A DNA stretch of 13,635 nt, from the NCBI GenBank assembly GCA_030740135.1, contig JASLXW010000052.1, positions 1 through 13,635 of the forward strand, in the 5' to 3' direction. The notes under the pieces are model-generated. The model was not told the origin of the DNA, ran no database searches, and saw nothing but the letters and a program-made list of their open reading frames with translations. Source of the DNA: Nitrospinota bacterium. Lineage in GTDB: Bacteria > UBA8248 > JACPRG01. The position numbers and the translations under genes are program-made. Below, one piece after another: positions 1-7,162 of this stretch (within the stretch, counting starts at the first letter, position 1; the number at the start of each line of letters is the position of its first letter).

Positions 1-1912
1 GTACGGCCTCGGATGGAAGCTCGCTTTCATCCATCTGATGATATGGCTTCAGCCAGATGACTTCATAAGGCCGCAAGGTGATGGGAAGCTTCCGGCCTTG
101 CGCCGCCCATTGCTTTCCGCTCAAAAGATCGACCCAAAGGGATTCCTCAATCCCGAGGTTTGAAAAACCGATTTTCATGTCCGTCATCCGATCGGACACG
201 TTGATCAGGGCCAGAATGTGCCGGTCCCCTTCGGGGGATATCCTCAGGATGGAAAACACGCCGGGCGAGACCGTCAAAAGGACCTGCCTTCCATTGGGAT
301 GGAAGGCGCGTTGGGCCGTTCGGGTCACATTCATCTTTCTCAGTATCGGCCCGATATGAGACAGCTTGGAGTCCGGGTCTTCCAGGGCCTTGGCAATGGC
401 CCGGCTATCGACGCTCTGTCGGTTGATTTCCCGTTTCCCCCTGCTCGTCTCCACAATGTCCGGATCGTTGCTCGTTCCCAGCGCCCCGTGGGCGTAAATT
501 CCCGGCACCCCCTGAAGAACAAGCGGAACGCACCTTGAAGCCATGAAGCGGGCCGCCTTGAACGCCATGTCTTCATCTCCGTCGTCGCGGTCGAGGGCGC
601 TCCACCAGGTTGTATTGATTTCATAAGGCGCCCGCCCGCCGTTCTCCTCCCGCCTATACGAGATGAACGCGCCGTTTTCCCGCGCCCGTCCGATGAGAAA
701 ATCGATTTCCTCTTCAGAAAGGATGTTCTTGGCCCCCATCAAACCGATCCCGTCATGGGTGTCCAGAATATTGAAGAAGGCCGTTGTGTCGGATTTGATA
801 TCCAGGCTTTTCGCCCACCGCGTCAGGACGGTGGCGTCCTGTTTGTAGAAGCTATAGAGCACGAGCGGGGGCAGGGCGAAATTGTATGCCATTCGCGCTT
901 CATCGAAACCGTTGCCGAAATAGGAAACATTCTGCTCATGCGGAAGATTCGCCTCCGTGATCAAGGCAACGTGCGGTGCCGCGACATCCAGTACGGTGCG
1001 AAAGAGCTTTACGATTTCATGGGCCTGGTTCAGGTGTACGCAAGTCGTTTCCGGTTCGGCCCAGATATAGGACACCGCGTCCAGGCGAATCATGTCGGTC
1101 CCCTGGCGGATGTAGAACAGAAGAAGATCGATGACGCTCAGCAATACTTTCGGGTTCTTATAATTCAAGTCTATCTGATCGGCCGAAAAGGTGGTCCACA
1201 CATGCCGGGGTCCGTTTATCGTCTGAAACCGGGTCAGAATGTCAGAGGTCCTCGGACGAAAGATCTTCCCCCGATCCTCGATGGTCAGCTCCTCCTGGGA
1301 GGAAAACGCGATAAAGAAGTCCTCGTAATCGGGGTTGCCGTTCAGGAATTTCCTGAACCAGTCGCTCCGGGAGGAAACGTGGTTGATCACCCCGTCAAAC
1401 ATGAGCTGGTAACGCTCTTCGAGGAAATTGATGTCCTGCCAGCTTCCAAGCCTCGGATCGACCGCCCGGAAGTCTATGACGGAGAACCCCCTGTCCGAAG
1501 AGTAGGGATAAAAAGGAAGGATGTGCAGGGTGTTGATCGCGCGCAAGTATGTGTCGCATAGATCCGCCAATGTGGCCAAGGGAGAGCGCTCTCCACCCCG
1601 GAAGAGATCTCCATAGGTTATCAGGACCATGTCCTTCTCGGTAAAACGCTCTTTGGGATCAATCTCCTTTTCCGCGTCAATCAATTCCCGCGGTTTATGG
1701 GCGTAATAAACCTTGAGAATCCGTTCGAGCTCAGGCAGGCAGCCGGCAGCCTCCTCCTCCCCGTAGAGCAGGCGCAGATGAGCCAACATTCGGTTCCGGG
1801 CCTCGGGCGGGACCTCCAGGGGGGGGTTGGAATAATCCGGGTCTTCCATGTGAAGGGTTTTGATGAAGTGCGATGAATTGGAAAAACCGGACGCTTCTTT
1901 CTTTTTCATCAT
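1..1912 (-). CDS. GH13_18 sugar phosphorylase, YcjM-like (probable glucosylglycerate phosphorylase), 3' end cut by window edge
   Basis: The minus strand reads open from an ATG at 1912 (MMKKKEASGF) to the window edge, 637 codons without a stop. It matches, as I recall it, E. coli YcjM along its length: ILPFYPYSSDRGFSVID, HVWTTFSADQIDLNY, ALPPLVLYSF, PYEIN and a closing LRPYEVIWLKP. The GH13 catalytic residues are present: nucleophile D278 (MIRLDAVSYIW), acid/base E320 (LITEANLPH) and stabiliser D387 (DTHDGIG). YcjM ends at the equivalent of residue ~620, so little is missing. Family enzymes reversibly phosphorolyse alpha-glucosides such as sucrose, sucrose 6'-phosphate, glucosylglycerol or glucosylglycerate in the cytoplasm. 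YcjM uses glucosylglycerate, the best but unproven guess here. The N-terminus is ~30-40 residues longer than in YcjM; M22 is an alternative start. No clear Shine-Dalgarno precedes either. Base composition is A+T-richer than the other genes. Family call firm, substrate inferred. Confidence 0.85.
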   Translation of the reverse strand, partial: MMKKKEASGFSNSSHFIKTLHMEDPDYSNPPLEVPPEARNRMLAHLRLLYGEEEAAGCLPELERILKVYYAHKPRELIDAEKEIDPKERFTEKDMVLITYGDLFRGGERSPLATLADLCDTYLRAINTLHILPFYPYSSDRGFSVIDFRAVDPRLGSWQDINFLEERYQLMFDGVINHVSSRSDWFRKFLNGNPDYEDFFIAFSSQEELTIEDRGKIFRPRTSDILTRFQTINGPRHVWTTFSADQIDLNYKNPKVLLSVIDLLLFYIRQGTDMIRLDAVSYIWAEPETTCVHLNQAHEIVKLFRTVLDVAAPHVALITEANLPHEQNVSYFGNGFDEARMAYNFALPPLVLYSFYKQDATVLTRWAKSLDIKSDTTAFFNILDTHDGIGLMGAKNILSEEEIDFLIGRARENGAFISYRREENGGRAPYEINTTWWSALDRDDGDEDMAFKAARFMASRCVPLVLQGVPGIYAHGALGTSNDPDIVETSRGKREINRQSVDSRAIAKALEDPDSKLSHIGPILRKMNVTRTAQRAFHPNGRQVLLTVSPGVFSILRISPEGDRHILALINVSDRMTDMKIGFSNLGIEESLWVDLLSGKQWAAQGRKLPITLRPYEVIWLKPYHQMDESELPSEAV

Positions 1913-1918
1913 CAAGAA

Positions 1919-1947
1919 TAAATCGCGAGGGCGTTTGAATCTGTCAA
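1919..1947 (-). promoter_or_regulatory. Weak sigma70-like promoter candidate for the sugar phosphorylase
   Basis: On the minus strand a perfect TTGACA (1947-1942) is followed after 17 nt by GATTTA (1924-1919), a poor match to TATAAT. Transcription from it would begin at about 1912, the proposed ATG, giving a leaderless mRNA. That would fit the missing Shine-Dalgarno. The -10 is weak, so this is only a candidate. Confidence 0.25.
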
Positions 1948-2071
1948 GGGGTTGGCCGTCAAGCCTGAATTTCTCACAAGAAGGGACGGTTCAGCGGTTT
2001 TCATGCGAGAAACCCTTTGAAGATTAACCGATTGGCCGAGAGAAGGCGAGTGGAACACCCTGTCCTTGAGG

Positions 2072-2170
2072 GGGGCGGGTACGGAGCCCCGCGCCTACAT
2101 TTCAAAACCCCGACCACCAACACCGGTGTAGGGGCGGGGCTTCAGCCGGGGGGCTGTCCGCACCCGCCCC
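2072..2170. repeat. Nested inverted-repeat (REP/MITE-like) intergenic element
   Basis: The ~320-nt gap between the phosphorylase and the deaminase (1913-2233) holds no convincing gene but has clear dyad structure. The inner arms are 2085-2099 (AGCCCCGCGCCTACA) and 2127-2141 (TGTAGGGGCGGGGCT), 14 of 15 bases complementary, with a 27-nt loop. The outer arms GGGGCGGGT (2072-2080) and ACCCGCCCC (2162-2170) pair perfectly. GTAGGGGCGGGGCTTC-type blocks are, from memory, common as dispersed intergenic repeats in some uncultured bacterial genomes. The element lies downstream of the broken deaminase and could also stop transcription. There is no transposase and no target duplication is evident. Confidence 0.6.
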
Positions 2171-2233
2171 GATGTGTTAGCCAACAATTCACGGGCCGCT
2201 CCTCTCCTGAACGCGAGCCGGAGCCGTTCCGCT

Positions 2234-2708
2234 TCACTTCCGGTATCGAAGGTTCACGCCCTTGAACAGGTCTTTGGCCTCCTGTTCGAGGACCCCGCCG
2301 ATGACTTGGGTGCCCGCCCCGGTGAGCTCCACGAGGCGCTCGGCCGTGTATTCGTGAAGGTCCACGGGTTCGCCCGAACAGCTCTTTCAGGTCGCCGAGA
2401 CGCACGCCGATGACCAGGGTGGCCATGTTCGTGTTGATGATGGCCCCGCAACACATCGGACAGGGCTCACAGGACGAATAAAGCGTGCACCCCGCGAGAT
2501 TGAGATTTCTCAAAGCCCGGGTGGCCTTTCCAATGGCCCCGACTTCGGCGTGGTCCGTTACATCGCCGGTGTAGATTTTCACGCTTCGCCCTGTGCTGAT
2601 CACTTCACCGGCTCGAACAATCACCGCGCCAAAAGGGTCCTCCCCCGACTGAAGACCGAGCCGCGCCTCTTCGATGGCCATGGCCATGAATTTCTCGTGG
2701 TCTTCCAT
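2234..2708 (-). pseudogene. CDA-fold guanine/nucleoside deaminase, disrupted by a 1-nt frameshift
   Basis: Begins at ATG 2708 (MEDHEKFMAM) with a good Shine-Dalgarno, GGGAG, 8 nt upstream. The first ~112 residues are a typical zinc cytidine-deaminase-fold enzyme: PFGAVIV, the zinc/proton-shuttle motif DHAEVGAI, and SCEPCPMCCGAI supplying the two zinc cysteines. Just after LGDLKELFG one extra C in the CCC at 2373-2375 shifts the frame. Removing it restores a family-like tail (EPVDLHEYTAERLVELTG ... VNLRYRK) ending at TGA 2236-2234, ~157 residues, the usual length of GuaD-type deaminases. Without the fix, translation runs in a foreign frame to 2142 (188 aa). It is the last gene of the hydrolase-hydroxylase-deaminase operon, 92 nt after its neighbour, which supports a purine or related base substrate. 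Either a real mutation or an assembly indel; both zinc motifs precede the break. Confidence 0.75.
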
Positions 2709-2743
2709 CTTGTCGTCTCCCGTCGCTTATTGTGAATGGGCGC

Positions 2744-2776
2744 TTCCGGGGAAAGGCATGGCCGACACGCCCGGAA
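2744..2776 (-). repeat. Hairpin in the gap between hydroxylase and deaminase genes
   Basis: TTCCGGG (2744-2750) and CCCGGAA (2770-2776) form a perfect 7-bp stem with a 19-nt loop in the 92-nt intercistronic gap. No T-run follows on the minus strand, so it is more likely an mRNA processing or stability hairpin, or chance in GC-rich DNA, than a strong terminator. Confidence 0.35.
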
Positions 2777-2800
2777 CCCCGACCCGCCCCCCCCGTCTCC

Positions 2801-5635
2801 TCAAACGGACCCGACCCGCGCGGCCTCCTCCGCTTTCCCCTTCAAAAGCTCCCGAAGCTTCTCCGGCTTGAGGGGGAGGTCGGTGCAGCGAACGCCAACG
2901 GCGTCGTAGACGGCGTTGATGATCGCCGGCGCGCCCGGCAGGAGGGATGCCTCGGCGATGCCTTTCGCCCCGTAGGGTCCCTCGGGCTCCGGGTCCTCGA
3001 TAATGAACGGGACAATCTCCGGCGCCTTCTTGATCCCCGGGATGCCGAGGTCCGTCAGGGTCCACGTCTTCGGGACGCCGTCCTCGACCACGTACTCCTC
3101 GGACAAGGCGTAACCCAGGGCCTGGAGCACGCTCCCCTCCACCTGGCCTTCGACCCCCAGGGGATAGATGGCCGTGCCGCAATCGGTCGCCGAGAACACC
3201 TTCAACACGTCCACCTCGCCGGTCTTCTCATGCACCTCGACGACCGCCACGGACGCGACGAAAGTGAAACTATGATAGTTGCGGTAATCCTTCTTCGCGA
3301 TCCCCAACTCCGCCTCCGGGTCCTTCACCGGGGGGAAGGTCTCCGGGCAGAGATACTCAAATTCCGTCGTCAGGTCCTCGCCTTCCGACTTGGCGCGGGC
3401 GACGACCTCCTCGTTATCGGTGATCGCCCTCCCGCCCCGCGACTGGAACGATTTTCCGTCTTTCCAGACGATGTCCTCCCGCGCTATCTCCCACCGGCCG
3501 CTCACAAAGTCGAACAGCTTTTCGCGGAACTCGCGGGAGGCGCCGAAGACGGCGTTGCCCGTCGTGTAGGTCTGCCGGGAGCCGGCGGTCCGGCCGCAAT
3601 CCAGCGTGAGCTCGGTGTCGGGCGTCATCAGCGTCACCGCCTCGTAGGGGATGCCCAGCGTCTCGGCGGCGATTTGGGCGATGACCGTGCTCTGCCCGCC
3701 GCCGATGTCGGCGGCGCCGGTCCGCACCCGAACCGCCCCGTCCTCGAGCAGCTCCACGATGGCCCCCGACCGGTCCGGCCGCCCCTGGCCGACGCCGATG
3801 TTCTTATAGGCCGCGGCGACGCCGACGCCGACCTTCCCCCCGCTTCGCGGCGCGAACGGCGCCTCGGCTTCGACCGCGTCCCGCAGCCGCTCCAGGCACT
3901 CCCGGATCCCGACCGTGCAGTTCAGTTCCACGCCGGTGGGCATCGTCGCCCCCTGTTTCAGGACGTTTTTCAGCCGCAACTCGAAGGGGTCCATCCCCAG
4001 ACGCCGGGCGATGATGTCCATCTGGTTTTCCATCGCGAAGCTCACCTGGTTGATCCCGAACCCCCGGAAGGACCCGCAGGGGATGTTGTTGGTGTACATC
4101 CGCCTGCCGTGGAGGTGAAGGTTCGGCACGGCGTAGGGACCGGGCGAGAACATCGTGGCGTTGCCGATAACCCAGGGGGCGGTGTAGGCGTAAGGCCCGC
4201 CGTCGGCCAGGATCTCGTTCCGGACGGCGGTGAGCCGGCCCTCTTTGTCCACGGCCGTCTGGAAGCGCAAGCGCATCGGGTGCTTGCGGTGGTGGATCAG
4301 GAGGGACTCGGCGCGCGTGGCCGTGATCTTCACGGGCCGTCCGGTTCGCAGCGCGCCCAGGGCCAGATAGGGATGAAGCGAGAGGTCCTCCTTCCCGCCG
4401 AAGGCCCCGCCGATCGCGACGACGATCTCCCGAATCTTCTCCTTGGGCAGCCCGATGGCCCCGCAGAGGTCGTCCCGGTCCATGAAGAGGCACTGGGAGG
4501 CGATCAGCAGGGTCAGGATACCGCGCTCGTCGACATAGGCCACACCCGATTCCGGCTCCAGAAAGCCGTGATCGATCCGGGAGCACGAGTACTCGCCCTC
4601 GACGACCAAATGGGCCTCGGCGAAGGCCGTGTCCACGTCTCCCCGATCGAGCGTCACTTCGTGGAGGACGTTACCCGTCGGGTGGTCCTCGTGGATCAGG
4701 GGGGCGTCCGGGGCCGTCGCGTCCTCGGGACGGAAGATCCCGGGCAGGTCCTCATAGTCCACCCGAATTTTCCGGACCCCCTCTTCCGCCTGCTCCGGGG
4801 TCTCGGCGTAGACGGCGGCCAGGACGTCGGCGACGCTCCGGGCCTTTTCCTTCGCGAAAACCGGCTTGTCCTTGACGCACACGCCCATCAGGTTCGTGCC
4901 GGGGACGTCCTTCACCGTCAGGACGGCGGCGACGCCGGGCGACTTCTCCGCCTCGGCGGTGTCCAGCGTGAACCGGGCCGAGGGCCGCTCGCTATAAAGG
5001 AGATTGCCGTGGAGCATGTTCTCCATGTACACATCGTCGGCGAAGACGGCCCGGCCGGTCACCTTATCGGCGGCGTCCACCTTGATGATGGATTTGCGGA
5101 CCGCGTGCTCGGACTCCGCGAGACCGGACTTCCCGAACCCGCCGGGCCAGCTTCCCGCGGCGTTGAAGTGGGCCGCGGCCTGGACCGCTTCGATCACCTT
5201 CTTGTATCCGGTGCATCGGCAGAGGATGCCGTCCAGGCCCTCCTTGATCTCCCCGACCGAGGGATCCGGGTTGTCTTTCAACAGCGCCCGCGCGGCGAGG
5301 ACGTAGGCGGGGATGCAGAAACCGCACTGGATCGCCCCGCTCCTGACAAACGCCTCCTGGACCACATCCAGGGGCGCGCCGGGCGACTCCGCCTCGATCG
5401 TCTCGACGGACCGACCCTCCAGGCCGCCCATCCCGACCAGGCAGGCGAGCTCGGGCTTTCCGTCGACAAGGACCATGCACGCGCCGCAATCCCCGTCCCC
5501 CGGCGTGCACCCCACCTTGGTCCCGGTCAGGCGCAGCTCGTCCCGGAGGTATCGGACGAGGGGCAAACCGGAATCGACCCGCGCGGACCGATCCTGCCCG
5601 TTGATCCGAAGGTTCACCGATTCAGGGGGACACAT
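2801..5635 (-). CDS. Single-chain molybdenum hydroxylase (xanthine dehydrogenase family): 2Fe-2S domains fused to molybdopterin domain, no FAD domain
   Basis: 944 aa. Residues ~6-80 form a plant-type 2Fe-2S domain (C43, C50, C53, C65). Residues ~85-165 form the second cluster domain (C104 GFC107 and C139 RC141 TGY). From ~180 on it is the Mo-cofactor subunit: IGGAFGGKED, CGSFRGFGINQ, ADIGGGQST, SRQTYTTGNAV, and GAKGIAEAS with the catalytic glutamate E895. The architecture and length match D. gigas aldehyde oxidoreductase (907 aa) and E. coli XdhD (956 aa); electrons must leave to an outside acceptor because no FAD domain exists. Such enzymes hydroxylate purines, aldehydes or N-heteroaromatics in the cytoplasm or periplasm; no export signal is visible. 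Start ATG 5635 has AGGAGG 8 nt upstream and overlaps the amidohydrolase stop by 14 nt, implying coupled translation. Oddity: cluster I spacing is C-x6-C instead of C-x4-C. The neighbouring deaminase and amidohydrolase favour an N-heterocycle substrate, but this is not proven. Confidence 0.9.
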   Translation of the reverse strand: MCPPESVNLRINGQDRSARVDSGLPLVRYLRDELRLTGTKVGCTPGDGDCGACMVLVDGKPELACLVGMGGLEGRSVETIEAESPGAPLDVVQEAFVRSGAIQCGFCIPAYVLAARALLKDNPDPSVGEIKEGLDGILCRCTGYKKVIEAVQAAAHFNAAGSWPGGFGKSGLAESEHAVRKSIIKVDAADKVTGRAVFADDVYMENMLHGNLLYSERPSARFTLDTAEAEKSPGVAAVLTVKDVPGTNLMGVCVKDKPVFAKEKARSVADVLAAVYAETPEQAEEGVRKIRVDYEDLPGIFRPEDATAPDAPLIHEDHPTGNVLHEVTLDRGDVDTAFAEAHLVVEGEYSCSRIDHGFLEPESGVAYVDERGILTLLIASQCLFMDRDDLCGAIGLPKEKIREIVVAIGGAFGGKEDLSLHPYLALGALRTGRPVKITATRAESLLIHHRKHPMRLRFQTAVDKEGRLTAVRNEILADGGPYAYTAPWVIGNATMFSPGPYAVPNLHLHGRRMYTNNIPCGSFRGFGINQVSFAMENQMDIIARRLGMDPFELRLKNVLKQGATMPTGVELNCTVGIRECLERLRDAVEAEAPFAPRSGGKVGVGVAAAYKNIGVGQGRPDRSGAIVELLEDGAVRVRTGAADIGGGQSTVIAQIAAETLGIPYEAVTLMTPDTELTLDCGRTAGSRQTYTTGNAVFGASREFREKLFDFVSGRWEIAREDIVWKDGKSFQSRGGRAITDNEEVVARAKSEGEDLTTEFEYLCPETFPPVKDPEAELGIAKKDYRNYHSFTFVASVAVVEVHEKTGEVDVLKVFSATDCGTAIYPLGVEGQVEGSVLQALGYALSEEYVVEDGVPKTWTLTDLGIPGIKKAPEIVPFIIEDPEPEGPYGAKGIAEASLLPGAPAIINAVYDAVGVRCTDLPLKPEKLRELLKGKAEEAARVGSV

Positions 5636-6320
5636 GAAGGGGGCCTCCTCTCTGGGTCACTCCGATCCCCGGGGGGGCGGCGTGCGCGGCGGACCCCGCC
5701 GTCCACACACCCTCCAGCGCTTTCAGTGTCACGACCTCTCCGAAGTACATCCGGACCTTTTCCAGCGTATCGAGGTGAAGGCGCTCGATGGAGCCCGCTA
5801 CGCAGTCCTCGACGACGACGATATCGTAGTCGCGGAAGTAGGCGTCCCGGACCGTGGATTCCACGCAGACGTAAGTGGACACCCCGCAAAGAATCAGACC
5901 CGTCACGCCCCACATCCGGAGGACCTCGTCCAGCCGGGTGTTGTAAAAGCACGACATCTTGTGCTTCACGATGACCTCGTCCTCCAGCGCCACGTCGGAG
6001 GCCAGGTCATCCACGATCTCGACGTCCCGCGATCCCCTGGCGCAGATGGGGCTCCCCCCCTTGGGCTTCCTCTGGAGGTGGGAGGCCGCCGCGCGACCTT
6101 CCCGGGCGCGGTTTCCCGGGAAATGGACCTGCTTCGACCAGGCCGCCCGGATTCCCGCGCCCCGGGCAAGGCGGATGAGCTCCTTCACCGCCGGGACCAC
6201 GGCCACCTGGGGCGCGTTGTCCTGGCCCGCTTTCGCCAAACCGCCCTCGGGATGGCAAAAGCCGTTCTGCATGTCGATCACGAGAAGCGCCGTCCGCTCC
6301 GGGTCGAGTTGGATCGTCAT
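5622..6320 (-). CDS. Isochorismatase-family cysteine amidohydrolase (RutB-like)
   Basis: 232 aa from ATG 6320. The catalytic triad is complete: D16 (LLVIDMQNGF), K119 (VIVKHKMSCFYNT) and C152 (CGVSTYVCVEST). The lysine-cysteine spacing of 33 equals that recalled for E. coli RutB (K133/C166), and the FYNT-LD segment is also RutB-like. Family members hydrolyse C-N bonds of small amides: ureidoacrylate, N-carbamoylsarcosine, maleamate, nicotinamide. A purine/pyrimidine- or pyridine-derived amide is plausible given the molybdenum hydroxylase and deaminase that follow in the same operon. GGAAG/AAGGA-rich sequence lies just upstream of the ATG. It is the first gene of the minus-strand operon, so its promoter should lie in 6321-6720. 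Family assignment firm, substrate unknown. Confidence 0.9.
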   Translation of the reverse strand: MTIQLDPERTALLVIDMQNGFCHPEGGLAKAGQDNAPQVAVVPAVKELIRLARGAGIRAAWSKQVHFPGNRAREGRAAASHLQRKPKGGSPICARGSRDVEIVDDLASDVALEDEVIVKHKMSCFYNTRLDEVLRMWGVTGLILCGVSTYVCVESTVRDAYFRDYDIVVVEDCVAGSIERLHLDTLEKVRMYFGEVVTLKALEGVWTAGSAAHAAPPGIGVTQRGGPLHVSP

Positions 6321-6501
6321 TTTCCGCTTCCTTTTCCTTGGCCGTCCGGATATCGACCGTCTTCGCGGCGATCGATGCCGACCCCGCCGGGAAAGGCGGC
6401 AGGCTCTTCTTCCGTCAACTCTTCTACACGCTTGCCAGCCACTTTACCATTCCCCCCGCCCGCGCGCCGACAATATGATATGGTCTCTGCAACCTGTATA
6501 C

Positions 6502-6512
6502 GAAGGACCTTC
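6502..6512. promoter_or_regulatory. Small palindrome, possible operator
   Basis: GAAGGACCTTC is a perfect 5-bp dyad around a central A, located in the A+T-rich centre of the divergent region. Its position fits a shared operator. It is short, occurs once and has no identified cognate regulator. Confidence 0.25.
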
Positions 6513-6572
6513 ATAAGACCGGACTCTGAAGGCGAGGGAGCGGACCGGGGGGGGCCGGGCCGGCGGCGTCGA

Positions 6573-6689
6573 GGTTCCGACGAAAAGGCGACGGCCCTCC
6601 TGGACGAGGCCCTGGCCATCCCCCGAGAGCTGGGCATGCGCCCCCTCATGGAGCGCGTCCTGGCCCACAAGGACATCCTCAAGGCGTAG
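6573..6689 (+). pseudogene. C-terminal remnant of a TPR/ATPase-type regulatory protein
   Basis: The frame ending at TAG 6687-6689 reads KATALLDEALAIPRELGM followed by RPLMERVLAHKDILKA. This closely resembles the extreme C-terminus of large bacterial TPR proteins (AAA-ATPase/adenylate-cyclase or kinase fusions), which usually end in forms like LLDEALAIARELGM-PLVERVLAL. Only about 38 residues remain: upstream in this frame the sequence becomes low-complexity, arginine/glycine-rich and unlike TPR, and no start codon or ribosome site is suited to such a small product. It ends 31 nt before the thioesterase start. I infer a deletion scar from a larger gene, probably where one of the two operons was inserted. 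It could not work alone. Confidence 0.5.
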
Positions 6690-6707
6690 GATGTAACCAA
6701 CCAATCA

Positions 6708-6712
6708 GGGAG
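6708..6712 (+). promoter_or_regulatory. Ribosome binding site supporting a TTG start
   Basis: GGGAG lies 8 nt before the TTG at 6721. No ATG or GTG with a comparable site exists at the N-terminus of the thioesterase frame, so this site decides the rare start codon. Confidence 0.6.
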
Positions 6713-6720
6713 CACGCGAG

Positions 6721-7137
6721 TTGAGCGATTATCCGGATTTGAAGGTCGGCCTCGCCGCCGAAGCCGAATGGCCCGTAACGGAGGAGACCAGCACGCGCCG
6801 GTGGGGACTCGAAGGGATCGCCGTCTTCGCCACGCCGGACATGGCCCACCTCGTGGAAAAGGCCACCAGCGACGCCGTGGAGCCGCACCTGCCGGAAGGC
6901 CGGATCACCGTGGGGACGAAGGTCGAGATCACCCACCTGGCCGCCACCCCCGTCGGCTTCACCGCCACGGCGCGGGCCGAGCTGATGGAGATCGACCGGC
7001 GGCGGCTGGTCTTCCGGATCGAGGTGCGCGACGAGCTGGACAAGGTCGGCGAGGGCGTTCACGAGCGCTTCATCGTCGACGCCGCGAAGGTCAACGAAAA
7101 AATGGCCGAGAAGGCCGCCCGGAAACCCTCCGGTTGA
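6721..7137 (+). CDS. FlK-like hotdog-fold acyl-CoA thioesterase
   Basis: 138 aa from a TTG start with GGGAG 8 nt upstream. The sequence aligns with Streptomyces cattleya fluoroacetyl-CoA thioesterase FlK: VFATPDM, an acidic helix, EGRITVGT, THLAATPVG, GVHERFIVD. The FlK catalytic residues T42, E50 and H76 correspond to T38, E46 and H72, with the same 8- and 26-residue spacing. The lid phenylalanines of FlK (F33, F36) fall on G29 and G32, so fluoroacetyl-CoA specificity is not expected. The family hydrolyses acyl-CoA esters in the cytoplasm. It is the first gene of the plus-strand operon and ends 25 nt before a CoA ligase; a likely role is clearing unproductive CoA esters made by that enzyme, or releasing the product. 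Family confident, substrate unknown. Confidence 0.85.
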   Translation: MSDYPDLKVGLAAEAEWPVTEETSTRRWGLEGIAVFATPDMAHLVEKATSDAVEPHLPEGRITVGTKVEITHLAATPVGFTATARAELMEIDRRRLVFRIEVRDELDKVGEGVHERFIVDAAKVNEKMAEKAARKPSG

Positions 7138-7162
7138 CATCCCCAACGGCCGAAACCGCCCC

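Larger units (their letters stand above)
6321..6720. promoter_or_regulatory. Divergent intergenic control region between two catabolic operons
   Basis: This 400-nt region separates the start of the minus-strand operon (6320) from the plus-strand operon (6721). It contains an A+T-rich island near 6470-6515 in otherwise GC-rich DNA, with TATCAT (minus strand, 5/6 to the -10 consensus, near 6478-6483) and TATGAT on the plus strand. No convincing -35 partner was found, so the promoters are not assigned exactly. A perfect palindrome GAAGGACCTTC sits at 6502-6512. The right part holds the TPR-gene stub at 6573-6689. No regulator gene is in the window. Confidence 0.5.

Noticed and set aside
755..1561. 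268-codon plus-strand frame inside the sugar phosphorylase
   Set aside because: It lies opposite the catalytic core of the GH13 enzyme; no family signature or ribosome site.
2017..2265. 82-aa plus-strand ORF in the gap before the deaminase
   Set aside because: It runs through the inverted-repeat element and the deaminase 3' end, with no similarity to a known family and no ribosome site.
2732..5974. 1080-codon open frame on the plus strand opposite the molybdenum hydroxylase
   Set aside because: It is the antisense shadow of a high-GC gene: Arg/Gly/Pro/Asp-rich, with no recognisable domain, while the opposite strand carries all hydroxylase motifs.
6317..6514. 65-aa minus-strand ORF (MKVLRIQVAE...) whose stop overlaps the amidohydrolase ATG as ATGA
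   Set aside because: The ATGA overlap suggests coupling, but codon use is unlike the genes, there is no ribosome site, and it crosses the A+T-rich promoter island. Probably chance.
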